A program made the position numbers and the translations under genes. From Paludisphaera soli (GTDB lineage: Bacteria > Planctomycetota > Planctomycetia > Isosphaerales > Isosphaeraceae), in the NCBI RefSeq assembly GCF_011064595.1, contig NZ_JAALJI010000023.1, positions 60,147 through 124,146 of the forward strand: a stretch of DNA of 64,000 nucleotides, given 5' to 3'. Shown here one piece after another: positions 45,155 through 54,071 of this stretch. A model generated the notes under the pieces. It did not search any database, was not told the origin of the DNA, and saw nothing but the letters and a program-made list of their open reading frames with translations. Positions within the stretch are counted from its first letter, which is position 1; the number at the start of each line of letters is the position of its first letter.

Positions 45155-45606
45155 GCAACCTGCAGCGCGAGCGTGACGCCCGCAACTGGATCGTCGCGAC
45201 GCTCGAAGCCACCGGCATCTACGACGCCGTCTACTCGGGGGCCTTCGCCCGCGAGGACGGCCGGTCCGCGGAGGACAAGCGGGTCGCGATCGTCGAGCCC
45301 CTGGACTCCACGCCGTTCGACCCGTGGTCCGGCGGCGACGGCCCGTTCGACTACGTCGAGTGCCGGCTGACGCTGGCCTTCGAGGCCCGCGAGCGGGACG
45401 GGATCGACTGCGACGACCAGGCCGAGCGGCTGTACGCCGTCGCGGCCAACGCCCTGACCGGCTCCAACCTCGGCGGGCTGGCGATGCCCGCCTTCTCGAA
45501 GTTCGGCCGGACGGCCTGGCGCCCGCCCAAGGCCCCCGGCCGGCGGATCGAGGCGACCTTCACCTACCGCTACCTCGTCGACGAAGGCCTCAACGTCGAC
45601 CCCTGA
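45151..45606 (+). CDS. Tail completion/terminator-like protein
   Basis: 151 residues from MSNLQRERDARNWIVA. The mix of an N-terminal helix and strands (RRIEATFTYRYLVDEG at the end) and the place directly before the tail tube gene fit tail-terminator proteins. The call is by synteny. It overlaps the fibre gene by four bases. Confidence 0.5.
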   Translation: MSNLQRERDARNWIVATLEATGIYDAVYSGAFAREDGRSAEDKRVAIVEPLDSTPFDPWSGGDGPFDYVECRLTLAFEARERDGIDCDDQAERLYAVAANALTGSNLGGLAMPAFSKFGRTAWRPPKAPGRRIEATFTYRYLVDEGLNVDP

Positions 45607-45628
45607 TCCGATCGAAAGGAGCCAACGA

Positions 45629-46042
45629 ATGCCCGCGACCGGCCTGCAGGTCAACTGGGTGGACGTCGCCTTCGGGACGACGGCCATCGACCGGGTGACC
45701 AACATCGCGTTCGGCATGAACGCGACGAACATCGGCTTCAAGGGCGACGCCGCCGTCTACGAACAGGTGGTCGTCAACGTCGACAACAGCCCGACCGCGA
45801 CCGTCACGAGCGGGAACGCAGGGCTGCTGATGGGCCTGCCCGTCAACGCGGCCGGCGTCTTCACGGCGACCCACAAGGACGCCCTCGGCGAGACCGGCGG
45901 CGACATCGTGTACGAGATGGACTCCATCCTGATCTCGGTCGAGACGAGCGGCGCCCACGCGCAGTTCGGATCCGCGACCGGGTCGCTCAAGGGCGTGTCG
46001 CCCGACGGCGTCACCAACCCCCTGTCCTTCACGAGGGCCTGA
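45629..46042 (+). CDS. Major tail tube protein (by position)
   Basis: 137 residues, all-beta in appearance: VNWVDVAFGTTAIDRV, VVVNVDNSPTATVTSG, DALGETGGDIVYEMDSIL. AAAGGAG lies upstream, a strong signal fitting high expression. It precedes the frameshifted chaperone and tape measure genes, the canonical place of the tail tube gene in siphoviruses. Confidence 0.65.
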   Translation: MPATGLQVNWVDVAFGTTAIDRVTNIAFGMNATNIGFKGDAAVYEQVVVNVDNSPTATVTSGNAGLLMGLPVNAAGVFTATHKDALGETGGDIVYEMDSILISVETSGAHAQFGSATGSLKGVSPDGVTNPLSFTRA

Positions 46043-46046
46043 TCCC

Positions 46047-46388
46047 ATGTCGGAAGGCACCACCACCACCGGGTCGAGACCGGACGCGGTCCAGTTCGGC
46101 AACGGATTCGCCAGGTCTCGCGGCGCCAAGCCGAGCGAGGCGAAGATCCCCCGGTCGGCGCAGGTCGGCGTGGTCGCCCGCGCCGAGGCGCTGCTGCTCG
46201 TCGACCGGGCGGCCGGCGAACGGGCCCACTGCCGCAACCAGGGCGGGTTCGTGTTCGCCAGCCGGTCCGGCGGCGACACGCTGTTGTTCCCGCACGGCCA
46301 CGACCTGGCGGGCCGGCCCCGCTACGAGTGGGCGGACCAGGGCGACGGCGTGATGTTCGGGACGCTGGTCCCCGAGGCCCGCGGATGA
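46047..46388 (+). CDS. Hypothetical tail-region protein
   Basis: 113 residues, with HCRNQGGFVFASRSGGDTLLF and HGHDLAGRPRYEWAD. Unknown family. It lies between tail tube and chaperone genes, overlapping the latter by four bases. Confidence 0.5.
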   Translation: MSEGTTTTGSRPDAVQFGNGFARSRGAKPSEAKIPRSAQVGVVARAEALLLVDRAAGERAHCRNQGGFVFASRSGGDTLLFPHGHDLAGRPRYEWADQGDGVMFGTLVPEARG

Positions 46389-46792
46389 GCACGCCGACCT
46401 TCGACGAGGCCGCCCTGCGGCGGCCCGAGTTCACCGAGGGGTACAAGGCGGCGCTGGGGGACGGCCGGGAATGGACGTTCCCCAAGGCCGTCCTCCGCAT
46501 CGTGCCGGCCCGCCTCGCCGACGGGTCTTTCGGCGTGAAGGAGACGCCGCCCTACGGCGACGACTACCAGGCCGACCTGCGGGTCGTCCTCGACAACGCC
46601 GACGACACCCCCGAGGGGATCTACCGCTACGTCGTGGCGCGGATGACGCTCGCGGCCAAGCTGCTGCTGCGGAATTACGACCTGACGGACGACCAGCTCG
46701 CGGACCTGCTGTACTTCGACACGGGCGGCGGCACGAACGCGATGTGGGCGGCGATCGACCGGATCATCGTGGGCGACGCCCCAAAAGCCTGA
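46385..46792 (+). CDS. Tail assembly chaperone, short (G-type) form
   Basis: 135 residues from MSTPTFDEAALRRPEF. YGDDYQADLRVVLDN and helical RMTLAAKLLLRNYDLTDDQL resemble gpG-type chaperones that coat the tape measure during tail assembly. The gene ends with codons CCA AAA GCC TGA that contain a slippery heptamer, and the tape measure gene starts 174 bases on. This position and signal identify it more firmly than its sequence. Confidence 0.72.
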   Translation: MSTPTFDEAALRRPEFTEGYKAALGDGREWTFPKAVLRIVPARLADGSFGVKETPPYGDDYQADLRVVLDNADDTPEGIYRYVVARMTLAAKLLLRNYDLTDDQLADLLYFDTGGGTNAMWAAIDRIIVGDAPKA

Positions 46793-46962
46793 GCCGTTGG
46801 CTGCGGCTGACCCTCGCGGCCAACGGCGTCCACGGCGAATATCCGATCGAGGACGTCATCGACATCGCGGGCATGCTCGTGGCGACGGGACGAGCGGTCC
46901 ACCCCGCCAAGTGGGTCGACGCGCTGGTGCACGAGTCGACGATCGCGGCCCTGGGAGTGTGA
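46385..46962 (+). CDS. Tail assembly chaperone, long (GT-type) form by -1 frameshift
   Basis: A -1 slip at 46780-46786 joins the first 134 codons to the overlapping frame, giving a product of about 192 residues whose extension reads SLSRWLRLTLAANG... and ends ESTIAALGV. The extension (58 residues) has no start codon of its own, is well-formed and helical, and ends just before the tape measure ATG at 46966. GT-type products link the chaperone to the tail tube protein. Predicted, not shown. Confidence 0.7.
46780..46808 (+). promoter_or_regulatory. Programmed -1 frameshift signal (slippery heptamer plus hairpin)
   Basis: C CCA AAA (46780-46786) fits the X-XXY-YYZ rule in the zero frame. Five bases downstream, AGCCG (46792-46796) pairs with CGGCT (46804-46808) around a 7-base loop. 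The zero-frame TGA (46790-46792) lies in between. All three parts match known tail-chaperone frameshift sites. Confidence 0.75.
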
Positions 46963-46965
46963 GCG

Positions 46966-49047
46966 ATGGCCGAAGACCTGATCATCCGCCTGAAGATGGA
47001 CCGCACGCCCGCGGACAAGGAGTCCGAGGCGTTCCACCAGGCCGAGCGGCAGCGGATGGCCAGGACGCTCTCCGACGCGGAAGTCGCCGAGAAGGCGAAG
47101 ACCGCGTTCATCAAGCGCGAGAACGCCCAGCGGATCGCCGAGGCCGCCCGCGCGACCAAGACCGACGCCGAGCTGGCTAAGGAGGCCGCCGAGCGGCAGA
47201 AGCGGCTCGCGAAGGAGGCGGCCGACGAGCGGAAGAAGCAGGCGCTCGAGGCCGCCCGCGTCGAGCGCGAGGAGGCCCGCAAGCGGGCGGCCGAGGAGCG
47301 CGAGGACGAACGCCGCCGCAAGAGCTGGAGCGACCGGGCCCTGAGCGACGCCGAGGTCGCCGAGCGGGCCAAGACCGCGATCGTCCGCCGCGAGAACCTC
47401 CAGCGCTTCGACGCCGTGGTGCGGGCCCACAAGACCGAGATGGACCTGCAGCGCGAGCGGGGCGCGGCCTTCTCCAAGCTCACGTCGGCGGTCACGTCGT
47501 TCGCCGGCCAGATGGTCGGCCTGACCTCGGCGGCGGCCGTGCTCGGCGAGATCGACGCGGGGTTCACCCGCATCAGGGAGAACGTCTTCCGCTCGACTGA
47601 CCTGATGCAGGAGTTCCGGCAGACGCTGCTGGAGCTGGCCGCGCTCAAGGACCGGATCGGCGACACGTCGGCCGAGGCGGTCGACACGCTGCGGTTCCAG
47701 GCCCAGACGGGCCAGACGCGGGCGGACGCGGTCGGCCTGCAGGAGGGGATCCTGGGCGTCGGCGAGGCCGCCGTACGGGGCGGCAAGATCGACCAGGCCG
47801 GGGTCCGCGGGGTGGGCGTCGGCGTCGGGCGGATCCAGGCCGCGATCGGCGGCGACGCCGGGGCGTTCGGCTACCTCGCCGGCCAGCTCCTGAACCAGAT
47901 GCCGGCCGGGCCGGGCGGGACGCTCGACCCGAACGCGGTGGTCGACGAGTTCGCCGCCATGCAGAAGCTGGCCCAGCCGGGCGGGCCGGGGTTCGCCTCG
48001 CTCGCCAGGCAGTACGCCAAGGCCTCCGGCTACGTCGGCAACGGGATCGCCAGCCCGCGCGAGGCGATGGGGGCGATCTCGGCCCTGTCGATCTCCGAGG
48101 GCGAGGAGGCCGGGACTCGGTTCCAGCAGCTGATCCGCGCGACCGTCGGCTCGCTCGGCCGCAACCGCAAGGTCACGGTGGCCGAGGGCGACGACGCCAT
48201 CGGGACGGCCAACTATCTCAAGGGGATCGGCGCGACGCCCGCGATGCCCTTCATGGACATCGCCCGGCTCATCACGGCGGACGTCGACCGCGCGCAGGCC
48301 GCCGCCGCGACCAAGGGCGAGGAGTTCAACCCGATCACCTACCTCCAGTCGCGCGGCTACGGGAACGAGGAGACGACCAACGCCCTGATGACGACGGGCA
48401 ACCTGATCCGGAGCGGGACCTGGGACAAGACCTTCGCCCCGACGATCAACGACCCCAACGCGGGCAAGGGGGTCCAGGACGAGGTGAACCGGAAGCTCGC
48501 GACCGACCCCGGCCTGCAGGGCCGGCAGGCCCGAGCCGCGGCCGACGCCGCCCGCATGTCGGTCGGGGCGGGGCGGGGCGAGGTCATGCGGAACCTCCGC
48601 CAGACGGCCTACGCCCGCCTCCTCGCGACCCCCGGCAACGAGAACTTGTCGAGCTTCGAGGACATCGAGACCAGTTCGTTCCTCGCCCCCCGCAACATCA
48701 TCTGGAACGAGCGGGGCCGCGTCGGCGAAGAGGTCCGGCGGATGCTCGTTGAGCAGGCCGGGGCCCAGGGGGTCGGCGTGAACCAGACGTGGGTGCCCAC
48801 GCCCGGCCCCGCCGGCCCCGCGTCCGGCTACTGGAGCATGCCCGAGGACGAGCAGTACCGCGTCGCCCAGGAGTTGGCGGGCCGGGGCGTCAACTTCGGC
48901 CAGATCGCCGGCGGGTCGGCGGTCGACGCGATCGCGACGAAGCTCGGTCAGGCCGCCGACAAGCTCGGCCAGGCGGCGGAGAAGCTCAACCAGCCGAGGC
49001 CGGCCCCGGCGCTCGGCGGCCGGCCCGTCCAGCCCGCGAACCCGTAG
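46966..49047 (+). CDS. Tape measure protein
   Basis: 693 residues. A long highly charged alpha-helical coiled coil (about residues 10-165) is followed by hydrophobic and Gly/Ala-rich segments (LTSAVTSFAGQMVGLTSAAAVLG) and a helical C-terminus. It follows the frameshifted chaperone, as in nearly all siphoviruses. At about 1.5 angstrom per residue it predicts a tail near 100 nm. It may also form part of the DNA injection path. Confidence 0.85.
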   Translation: MAEDLIIRLKMDRTPADKESEAFHQAERQRMARTLSDAEVAEKAKTAFIKRENAQRIAEAARATKTDAELAKEAAERQKRLAKEAADERKKQALEAARVEREEARKRAAEEREDERRRKSWSDRALSDAEVAERAKTAIVRRENLQRFDAVVRAHKTEMDLQRERGAAFSKLTSAVTSFAGQMVGLTSAAAVLGEIDAGFTRIRENVFRSTDLMQEFRQTLLELAALKDRIGDTSAEAVDTLRFQAQTGQTRADAVGLQEGILGVGEAAVRGGKIDQAGVRGVGVGVGRIQAAIGGDAGAFGYLAGQLLNQMPAGPGGTLDPNAVVDEFAAMQKLAQPGGPGFASLARQYAKASGYVGNGIASPREAMGAISALSISEGEEAGTRFQQLIRATVGSLGRNRKVTVAEGDDAIGTANYLKGIGATPAMPFMDIARLITADVDRAQAAAATKGEEFNPITYLQSRGYGNEETTNALMTTGNLIRSGTWDKTFAPTINDPNAGKGVQDEVNRKLATDPGLQGRQARAAADAARMSVGAGRGEVMRNLRQTAYARLLATPGNENLSSFEDIETSSFLAPRNIIWNERGRVGEEVRRMLVEQAGAQGVGVNQTWVPTPGPAGPASGYWSMPEDEQYRVAQELAGRGVNFGQIAGGSAVDAIATKLGQAADKLGQAAEKLNQPRPAPALGGRPVQPANP

Positions 49048-49057
49048 GAGGCCCGCG

Positions 49058-49594
49058 ATGGCCGGGGATTCGAACGTCGACTCGCTCGCCGCGCGCATCA
49101 AGGCCTTGATCGACTCCTTCGACTTCACCCGGCCTGGGATCGAGCAATCGATGGGGGAGGACGCGGCCCACGCCGTGGCGGAGGACATCGCGTCCAGCGC
49201 GGCCGAGCTGCAGGAGGAGCCGACGGGCGGCGGGTTCCCCTCCAACGAGCCCGGCTACGCCCGGCGCAAGGCCGAGAAGTACGGCGTCGGCGATCCCGCC
49301 TACGGATTCCGGACCGGGCAGACGTTCAGCCTCGAATCGCTGCTGGGGGACGTCCGCGTCGGCTCCGACGAGGTCGAGATGCAGTACGGGACGGGCCGGC
49401 CCCCCGAGCGGTCGGGCGCGTCCGGCTACATCTCCGAGGCCGACAAGGCGGTGACCGACCGCGAGAAGATGGGCTTCCTCACCGCCGGCGCGAACCCGAT
49501 CCACCCCTACGAGATCGGCCCGTACGCCCGCGAGGCGGTGCGGGAGATCATGGCCGAGGGGCTGCGGAAGCATCTCGAAAGCGAGGGGGGCTGA
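49058..49594 (+). CDS. Tail-region protein, virion morphogenesis-like
   Basis: 178 residues. N-terminal LAARIKALIDSFDF, then ASSAAELQEEPTGGGFPSN, GYARRKAEKYG and the closing REIMAEGLRKHLE look like phage virion morphogenesis/HK97 gp10-type proteins. The family call is tentative. It shares one base with the next gene. Confidence 0.5.
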   Translation: MAGDSNVDSLAARIKALIDSFDFTRPGIEQSMGEDAAHAVAEDIASSAAELQEEPTGGGFPSNEPGYARRKAEKYGVGDPAYGFRTGQTFSLESLLGDVRVGSDEVEMQYGTGRPPERSGASGYISEADKAVTDREKMGFLTAGANPIHPYEIGPYAREAVREIMAEGLRKHLESEGG

Positions 49595-49986
49595 TGGGGA
49601 CCCTGGACGGCCAGGCCGTGTTCGGCTACGCGACGTCGTTCACGCCGGCGTTCGACCCGACGGCGGCCCAGATCAACGCGTTCTTCGGGGTCGACGGCGT
49701 CCAGGCCCTGCACGGCGGCCAGCGCGGGTTCGTGGTGCTGGTCTCGGGCGTCCTGTTCGACCTGACCCCGAACGCCGCGATCGCGCGGGAGACGATCCTG
49801 CTCGGCTACCGCGACGGGATCGCGCGGACGCTCGTCGACAACTTCGGCACGACCTACCTGGACGTGGTGTTCGACGGTGCCTACCAGCGTTGGGAGCAGG
49901 GCGTGAAGCCGGCCTATCTCGGGCCGGCCGCCGTCGGCGGCTGGGCGATCGCCTACAAGGCGGTCTTCCGCGGGCTGGGAGGCTGA
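49594..49986 (+). CDS. Hypothetical distal tail-region protein
   Basis: 130 residues from MGTLDGQAVFGYATSF. It is mixed alpha/beta, with LFDLTPNAAIARETILLG, TYLDVVFDGAYQRWEQG and the hydrophobic end GGWAIAYKAVFRGLGG. Its place after the tape measure protein suggests a tail-tip component. No family recognised. Confidence 0.55.
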   Translation: MGTLDGQAVFGYATSFTPAFDPTAAQINAFFGVDGVQALHGGQRGFVVLVSGVLFDLTPNAAIARETILLGYRDGIARTLVDNFGTTYLDVVFDGAYQRWEQGVKPAYLGPAAVGGWAIAYKAVFRGLGG

Positions 49987-49989
49987 CCG

Positions 49990-50685
49990 GTGCCCTTCGA
50001 CCCCTCGCCCGTCGCGCTCCTGCCCCCCTACGAATCCGGCGGGAACCTGGTGATCCGCTGGACGTCGACCGCGCCGGCCGGGACCTGGCACCAGGTCTAC
50101 GTCGACCGCCGGCTGGCCCGGTGGACTCGGGATACGCGCGTCGAGGTCCCGGCGCCGACGAGCAAGGTCCGCATCGACGTGGGCGCCGTCCTCCCCTCGG
50201 AGAAGTCCGACGACCTGTCGGGCTCGCTGGCCGGCTCGCCGGACGACCGGGCGGTGCTGAATTGGTTCGGCGGGACCTACCTGGACCCCTCGGGCGCCGA
50301 CGACGTGGCGGGCTTCCGCGTCTACGGCGAGCCCTCCCCCGGCGCGGGGATCGACTACGGGACGCCGATCGGCGACCTGGTGGCGTACCCGAGCGGCGTC
50401 CCGACCGACGGCTGGGGCCGGGGCCGCTGGGGGCGCGGCGGTTGGGGCCGGTCGTCGGCCTCCTACGCCTGGTCGAGCCGCCCGCTGTCCTCGGGGACGT
50501 GGGCCTTCGCGGTCCGGAGCTACGACGCGGCCGGCAACGAGGGCCCGCCCCTGACGACCTCCGTGGCGATCGCCGCGCCCCCCCCGCCGCCGCCGATCGA
50601 GCCCTCGCGGCGGTCCCGCATGTGGTACGACTACGACCCCGACACGGGAATCGCGACCCTCCGGTGGCTCGCGGTCGTCGAGTAG
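49990..50685 (+). CDS. Tail protein with fibronectin III-like region
   Basis: 231 residues from a GTG. LVIRWTSTAPAGTWHQVYVD and GFRVYGEPSPGAGIDYG resemble the FN3-like segment near the end of the 1015-residue fibre protein, suggesting shared modules. A Gly/Trp/Arg-rich stretch (GWGRGRWGRGGWGR) and a Pro-run linker follow, ending GIATLRWLAVVE. Likely a surface-exposed tail protein. Confidence 0.6.
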   Translation: MPFDPSPVALLPPYESGGNLVIRWTSTAPAGTWHQVYVDRRLARWTRDTRVEVPAPTSKVRIDVGAVLPSEKSDDLSGSLAGSPDDRAVLNWFGGTYLDPSGADDVAGFRVYGEPSPGAGIDYGTPIGDLVAYPSGVPTDGWGRGRWGRGGWGRSSASYAWSSRPLSSGTWAFAVRSYDAAGNEGPPLTTSVAIAAPPPPPPIEPSRRSRMWYDYDPDTGIATLRWLAVVE

Positions 50686-50700
50686 GAGGAGGACTCTCGC

Positions 50701-51486
50701 ATGGCGACGCCGACCCCCAAGCTGAAGCTGTTCGTCCCCGATTTCGACGAACGGGACTGGCACCTGATCGTCAACGCGGGCATCGAGGCCGTCGAGGCTC
50801 TGACCTCGCTGACGTCGCTCCACGTCACGTCGCACGAGGTCCCTTCGACGACGCTGTCCGTCGACGTCGCCCCCGGCGTTTATGAGAAGCAGGACGGCAC
50901 GTTCGGCACCTACGCCGGCGAAACGGGGGTCGCCATCCCCGCCTCGTCGACGCGCTATCTGTGGCTCAACTCGTCGGGCGTGCTGACCCAGGGGGCGGCC
51001 TGGCCGTCGACGGCGATGATCCGACTGGCCGTGGTCGTCTCGGGGGCGACGACGATCACGTCGGTCTCGGACGCCAGGACGCCGTTCCGGGTCGCCGGGA
51101 TGGGCACCGCGGCGTGGCTCCCGCTCGCGGGCGGCACGCTCGACGACGGGGCGGACATCGCGGTCGGGACCGGCTCGGGGACGATGATCGGCACCGCGAC
51201 GGGCCAGAAGCTGGGGTTCTACGGCGCGGCCCCGGTCGTCCAGCAGGGGCCGTTCACGACCTCCTACGCCACCGAGACCATGTCGCGATCCGGGTACACC
51301 GCGAGCCCGATGACCTCGGCGTTCACCGGCATCGCGGACGGCCAGGGGGGGACGCCCTACGCCCAGGCGTCGGACCTCAACAGCCTCCGAGCGGCGGTCG
51401 AGAACCTTCGGCTCGCCTTCGAGAACGACATGCAGTATCTCAACGGGCTGATCGCGAAGCTGAAACTCGTCGGGTACATCAAATAA
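50701..51486 (+). CDS. Tail fibre/baseplate protein
   Basis: 261 residues. DERDWHLIVNAGIEAVEAL at the start, a beta-rich centre, then GTGSGTMIGTATGQKLGFYG followed by AAPVVQQ, a motif common in tail-fibre and baseplate proteins of phages. A C-terminal helix (ASDLNSLRAAVENLRLAF) may trimerise. GGAGGA lies upstream. Confidence 0.68.
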   Translation: MATPTPKLKLFVPDFDERDWHLIVNAGIEAVEALTSLTSLHVTSHEVPSTTLSVDVAPGVYEKQDGTFGTYAGETGVAIPASSTRYLWLNSSGVLTQGAAWPSTAMIRLAVVVSGATTITSVSDARTPFRVAGMGTAAWLPLAGGTLDDGADIAVGTGSGTMIGTATGQKLGFYGAAPVVQQGPFTTSYATETMSRSGYTASPMTSAFTGIADGQGGTPYAQASDLNSLRAAVENLRLAFENDMQYLNGLIAKLKLVGYIK

Positions 51487-51498
51487 GGCGGATTCGAT

Positions 51499-53772
51499 AT
51501 GGCAGCATCCGCCGAGTGGACGCCCCGCGTCGGCCGCAAGGACGGCCGCGCCTGCCAGGTCGCCGTCGCCCGGTACGACCCCGACGCGGCCGGCTACGAC
51601 TACCTGCCCAACGTGGCCTGCGACTCGATCCAGTTCCGCGAGGGGGCCGAGCCCCCCGCCGCGCGGTTCCGCTACCTGACCGACGACCGGTACGCCTCGG
51701 CCGGCTGGCCGATCCAGTTCCAGACCATCCTGACGCTCGCCCAGTCGGCCGCGGCCGGCGGCGAGGCCCCCGAGCGGGCCGCGCGGTACGTCGTCAGGCC
51801 CGGCGAGCGCGTCGTGGCCCTGGCCTTCGTCGAGGAGGACGAGCGGCCCTGGATCCTGTTCGACGGCTTCGCCCGCTCGCCCCAGCTCGAGGTGACGCCC
51901 GCCGGCCAGGCGGTCGGCTTCGACGCCGTCGGCGTCGCGGTGCGGCTCTGGGACGAGCCGATCCACTCGATCGTCCTCCGCGACGCCTTCGAGGCCGACG
52001 AGACTTCGAAGGTCTACAACCGCGAGGTCCCGCTGCGGGCCCGGTTCAACCCCGACCACCGCGAGGCCGGCCTGTCCCTGGTGACCGGCAACTGCACCGC
52101 CGACGACTACGACTTTGACCCGCACGGGGACGGCACGGACCTGTTCCCCGCGTTCGTGGACCCGACGTTCGTCCGCGAGTTCGACGACCCGTTGCGGCCG
52201 ACCTTCTGGACGCTCGACAAGCTCGCCCGCTACCTGATGGGATCCCGCAACCTCGCCGGCGAGTTCGTCGCCAACCCCGACTTCGAACAGGTGACGAAGC
52301 TCCTGGACGGCCGCCGGCCGAAGGAAGGGCGGGACGCCTACGACCCGGCCGACTCGTCGACCTACGACTCGTCGCCGATCGTGCTCCCCGAGCTGGACGC
52401 GACCGGCCTGGCCTGGCCCGAAGTCCTGAATTCACAACTGGTTCATCACGGCTTCGCGATGGCCTTCCGCTGCGAGGACGGCGGCGACGGCCGGCCGTCG
52501 AACGTCCTGGAGCTCTACCGCAAGGACGGCTCGGGGCCCTACGCGCCGAAGTCCGTCCCGTTCCAGCGCGCCGGCCTCTCGCTCGACCCCAACCGGACGG
52601 CGGTCGGCTCGATGAGTCTGTCGCGCGACTTCGGCGCGGCCTTCAACGGCGTGATCGTCGAGACGGCGCCGACGCTCTGGGAGGTCGCGGTGGTCCTGGC
52701 GCCGGCGTTCCTGATCGCGGCGACGGACGCCACCCCGGCCGAGGTGATCCGGTTCCGGCTGGCGAACCTCGCCGCGACGCCGGCGGACCGCGAGAAGTAC
52801 CGGCTCTGGGTCTGCGAGGAGGTCGGCGGGAAGATCGCGGACCGCGACGGGGCCGGCTACAGGGTCGGCTCGACGGTTGACGCGACGCCGCTGGACTGTT
52901 TCGCGATCTGGGCGAAGGACGGCGACGACCCCGGCTCGGACGAGCGGCGGCGCCGCCGGCCGGGCCGGGCCACGCTCGTCGCGCGGGACGGGGCCGGGAA
53001 TCCGCGGCAGGCGACCCTCTCCCTCTCGACGGATTACGCCGGGGCCGTGAACGTCCTGTGGGACGGGACGGGGACCTGGCAGGACGTGCCGTTCGGCTCG
53101 GGGTGGCGGCTCCTGAAGGACCGGCTGGGGATCCTGATCGACTGCGAGACCCCCGAAGAGTGGAAGGTCGGCCAGAAGACCGGATCGGGGGTGGTCGCCG
53201 GCAATCCCGTGAAGCTCGTCACGAGGACGGCCGCGCCGAACGCCCAGAACCCGACCGTCTTCCTGCGGCTGACGACCGTCATCGAGGGGGACCAGCGGGC
53301 CGCGAAGCCGCTCCCCCGCCGCCCGTCCTCGCCGATGAAGGAGACCCGCCACCGCTACGTCGACTCGCGGGACAGCTTCCGCAACGAGCTGGTCCACGCC
53401 TCGTCGCCGAACTATTCCAGGCCGGAGACGACGGGGCCGGTCGTGAAGGACGGGCCCGCGGCGAGGTACGTCCGCGACGACCGCGAGAAGGTGGCCGCGT
53501 ACGCCGCGCAGGTCCGGCAGGCGGGCGAGAATCCGCCGGTCTACGGGACGATCGCGATCCCCTGGATCGCGCGGGGGTACGTCGTCGGCGACCAGATCCG
53601 CGAGGTCAAGGGCCGCGACCTGTCGCTGCAGGTCAACGCGCTGAAGGAGCAGGGGGAGGCGCCGCGCTACCCCTACGTCGTGGGCGTCGACTGGAACTTC
53701 GCGGGCGGCCAGTCGACCACGCTCCACCTGTCCGACCGGATCCAGCCGCCTCGCGAGCCGGGGGCCCAATGA
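51499..53772 (+). CDS. Baseplate hub/tail-associated protein
   Basis: 757 residues, the second largest soluble tail protein. The N-terminal half (LFDGFARSPQLEVTPAGQ, AVRLWDEPIHSIVLRDA) and the C-terminal IPWIARGYVVGDQIREVKG with DWNFAGGQSTTLHLSD resemble hub proteins of the gp27/Tal type. The order after tape measure and distal tail genes supports this. The stop overlaps the next ATG. Confidence 0.6.
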   Translation: MAASAEWTPRVGRKDGRACQVAVARYDPDAAGYDYLPNVACDSIQFREGAEPPAARFRYLTDDRYASAGWPIQFQTILTLAQSAAAGGEAPERAARYVVRPGERVVALAFVEEDERPWILFDGFARSPQLEVTPAGQAVGFDAVGVAVRLWDEPIHSIVLRDAFEADETSKVYNREVPLRARFNPDHREAGLSLVTGNCTADDYDFDPHGDGTDLFPAFVDPTFVREFDDPLRPTFWTLDKLARYLMGSRNLAGEFVANPDFEQVTKLLDGRRPKEGRDAYDPADSSTYDSSPIVLPELDATGLAWPEVLNSQLVHHGFAMAFRCEDGGDGRPSNVLELYRKDGSGPYAPKSVPFQRAGLSLDPNRTAVGSMSLSRDFGAAFNGVIVETAPTLWEVAVVLAPAFLIAATDATPAEVIRFRLANLAATPADREKYRLWVCEEVGGKIADRDGAGYRVGSTVDATPLDCFAIWAKDGDDPGSDERRRRRPGRATLVARDGAGNPRQATLSLSTDYAGAVNVLWDGTGTWQDVPFGSGWRLLKDRLGILIDCETPEEWKVGQKTGSGVVAGNPVKLVTRTAAPNAQNPTVFLRLTTVIEGDQRAAKPLPRRPSSPMKETRHRYVDSRDSFRNELVHASSPNYSRPETTGPVVKDGPAARYVRDDREKVAAYAAQVRQAGENPPVYGTIAIPWIARGYVVGDQIREVKGRDLSLQVNALKEQGEAPRYPYVVGVDWNFAGGQSTTLHLSDRIQPPREPGAQ

Positions 53773-54071
53773 CCATCGCCGAGCGCGAGGAGTTGCTGCG
53801 GCGGCTCGACCAGGCCGCCGACCCGTCCGAGGCCTCGACCGTCAGGGTTGGCCAGACCTACGCGGCGGGCGCCTACCCCACGAACGCAGCCCGCTGGTAC
53901 GCGATGGGGACCGTGTTCATCGGCGGGACGGAGGAGGAAGGCTCGTCGGCGTCCTTCACCTCCACGACCGACGACGTGTTCCGCGCGTTCAACCTGAGCG
54001 ACGCCGTCCCGCCGGTCGGCAGCAAGCACCTTTGCTTCGCGATCGAGGGACGCTATGTCTTCCGCGCGTGA
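53769..54071 (+). CDS. Small tail-tip protein, related to the next gene's N-terminus
   Basis: 100 residues from MTIAEREELLRRLDQA. It shares with the next protein a REELLxRLD start and a WYAMGTVFIGG.EEEGSSASF stretch similar to YLMEPIVPGGDESEGGTASF. This suggests duplication of a small module. It overlaps both neighbours. Unknown function. Confidence 0.55.
   Translation: MTIAEREELLRRLDQAADPSEASTVRVGQTYAAGAYPTNAARWYAMGTVFIGGTEEEGSSASFTSTTDDVFRAFNLSDAVPPVGSKHLCFAIEGRYVFRA

Noticed and set aside
40540..45606. A 1688-residue plus-strand open frame
   Set aside because: It is a shadow frame of the beta-helix and fibre genes, Arg/Gly-rich; only its last 151 codons (45151-45606) are a real gene.
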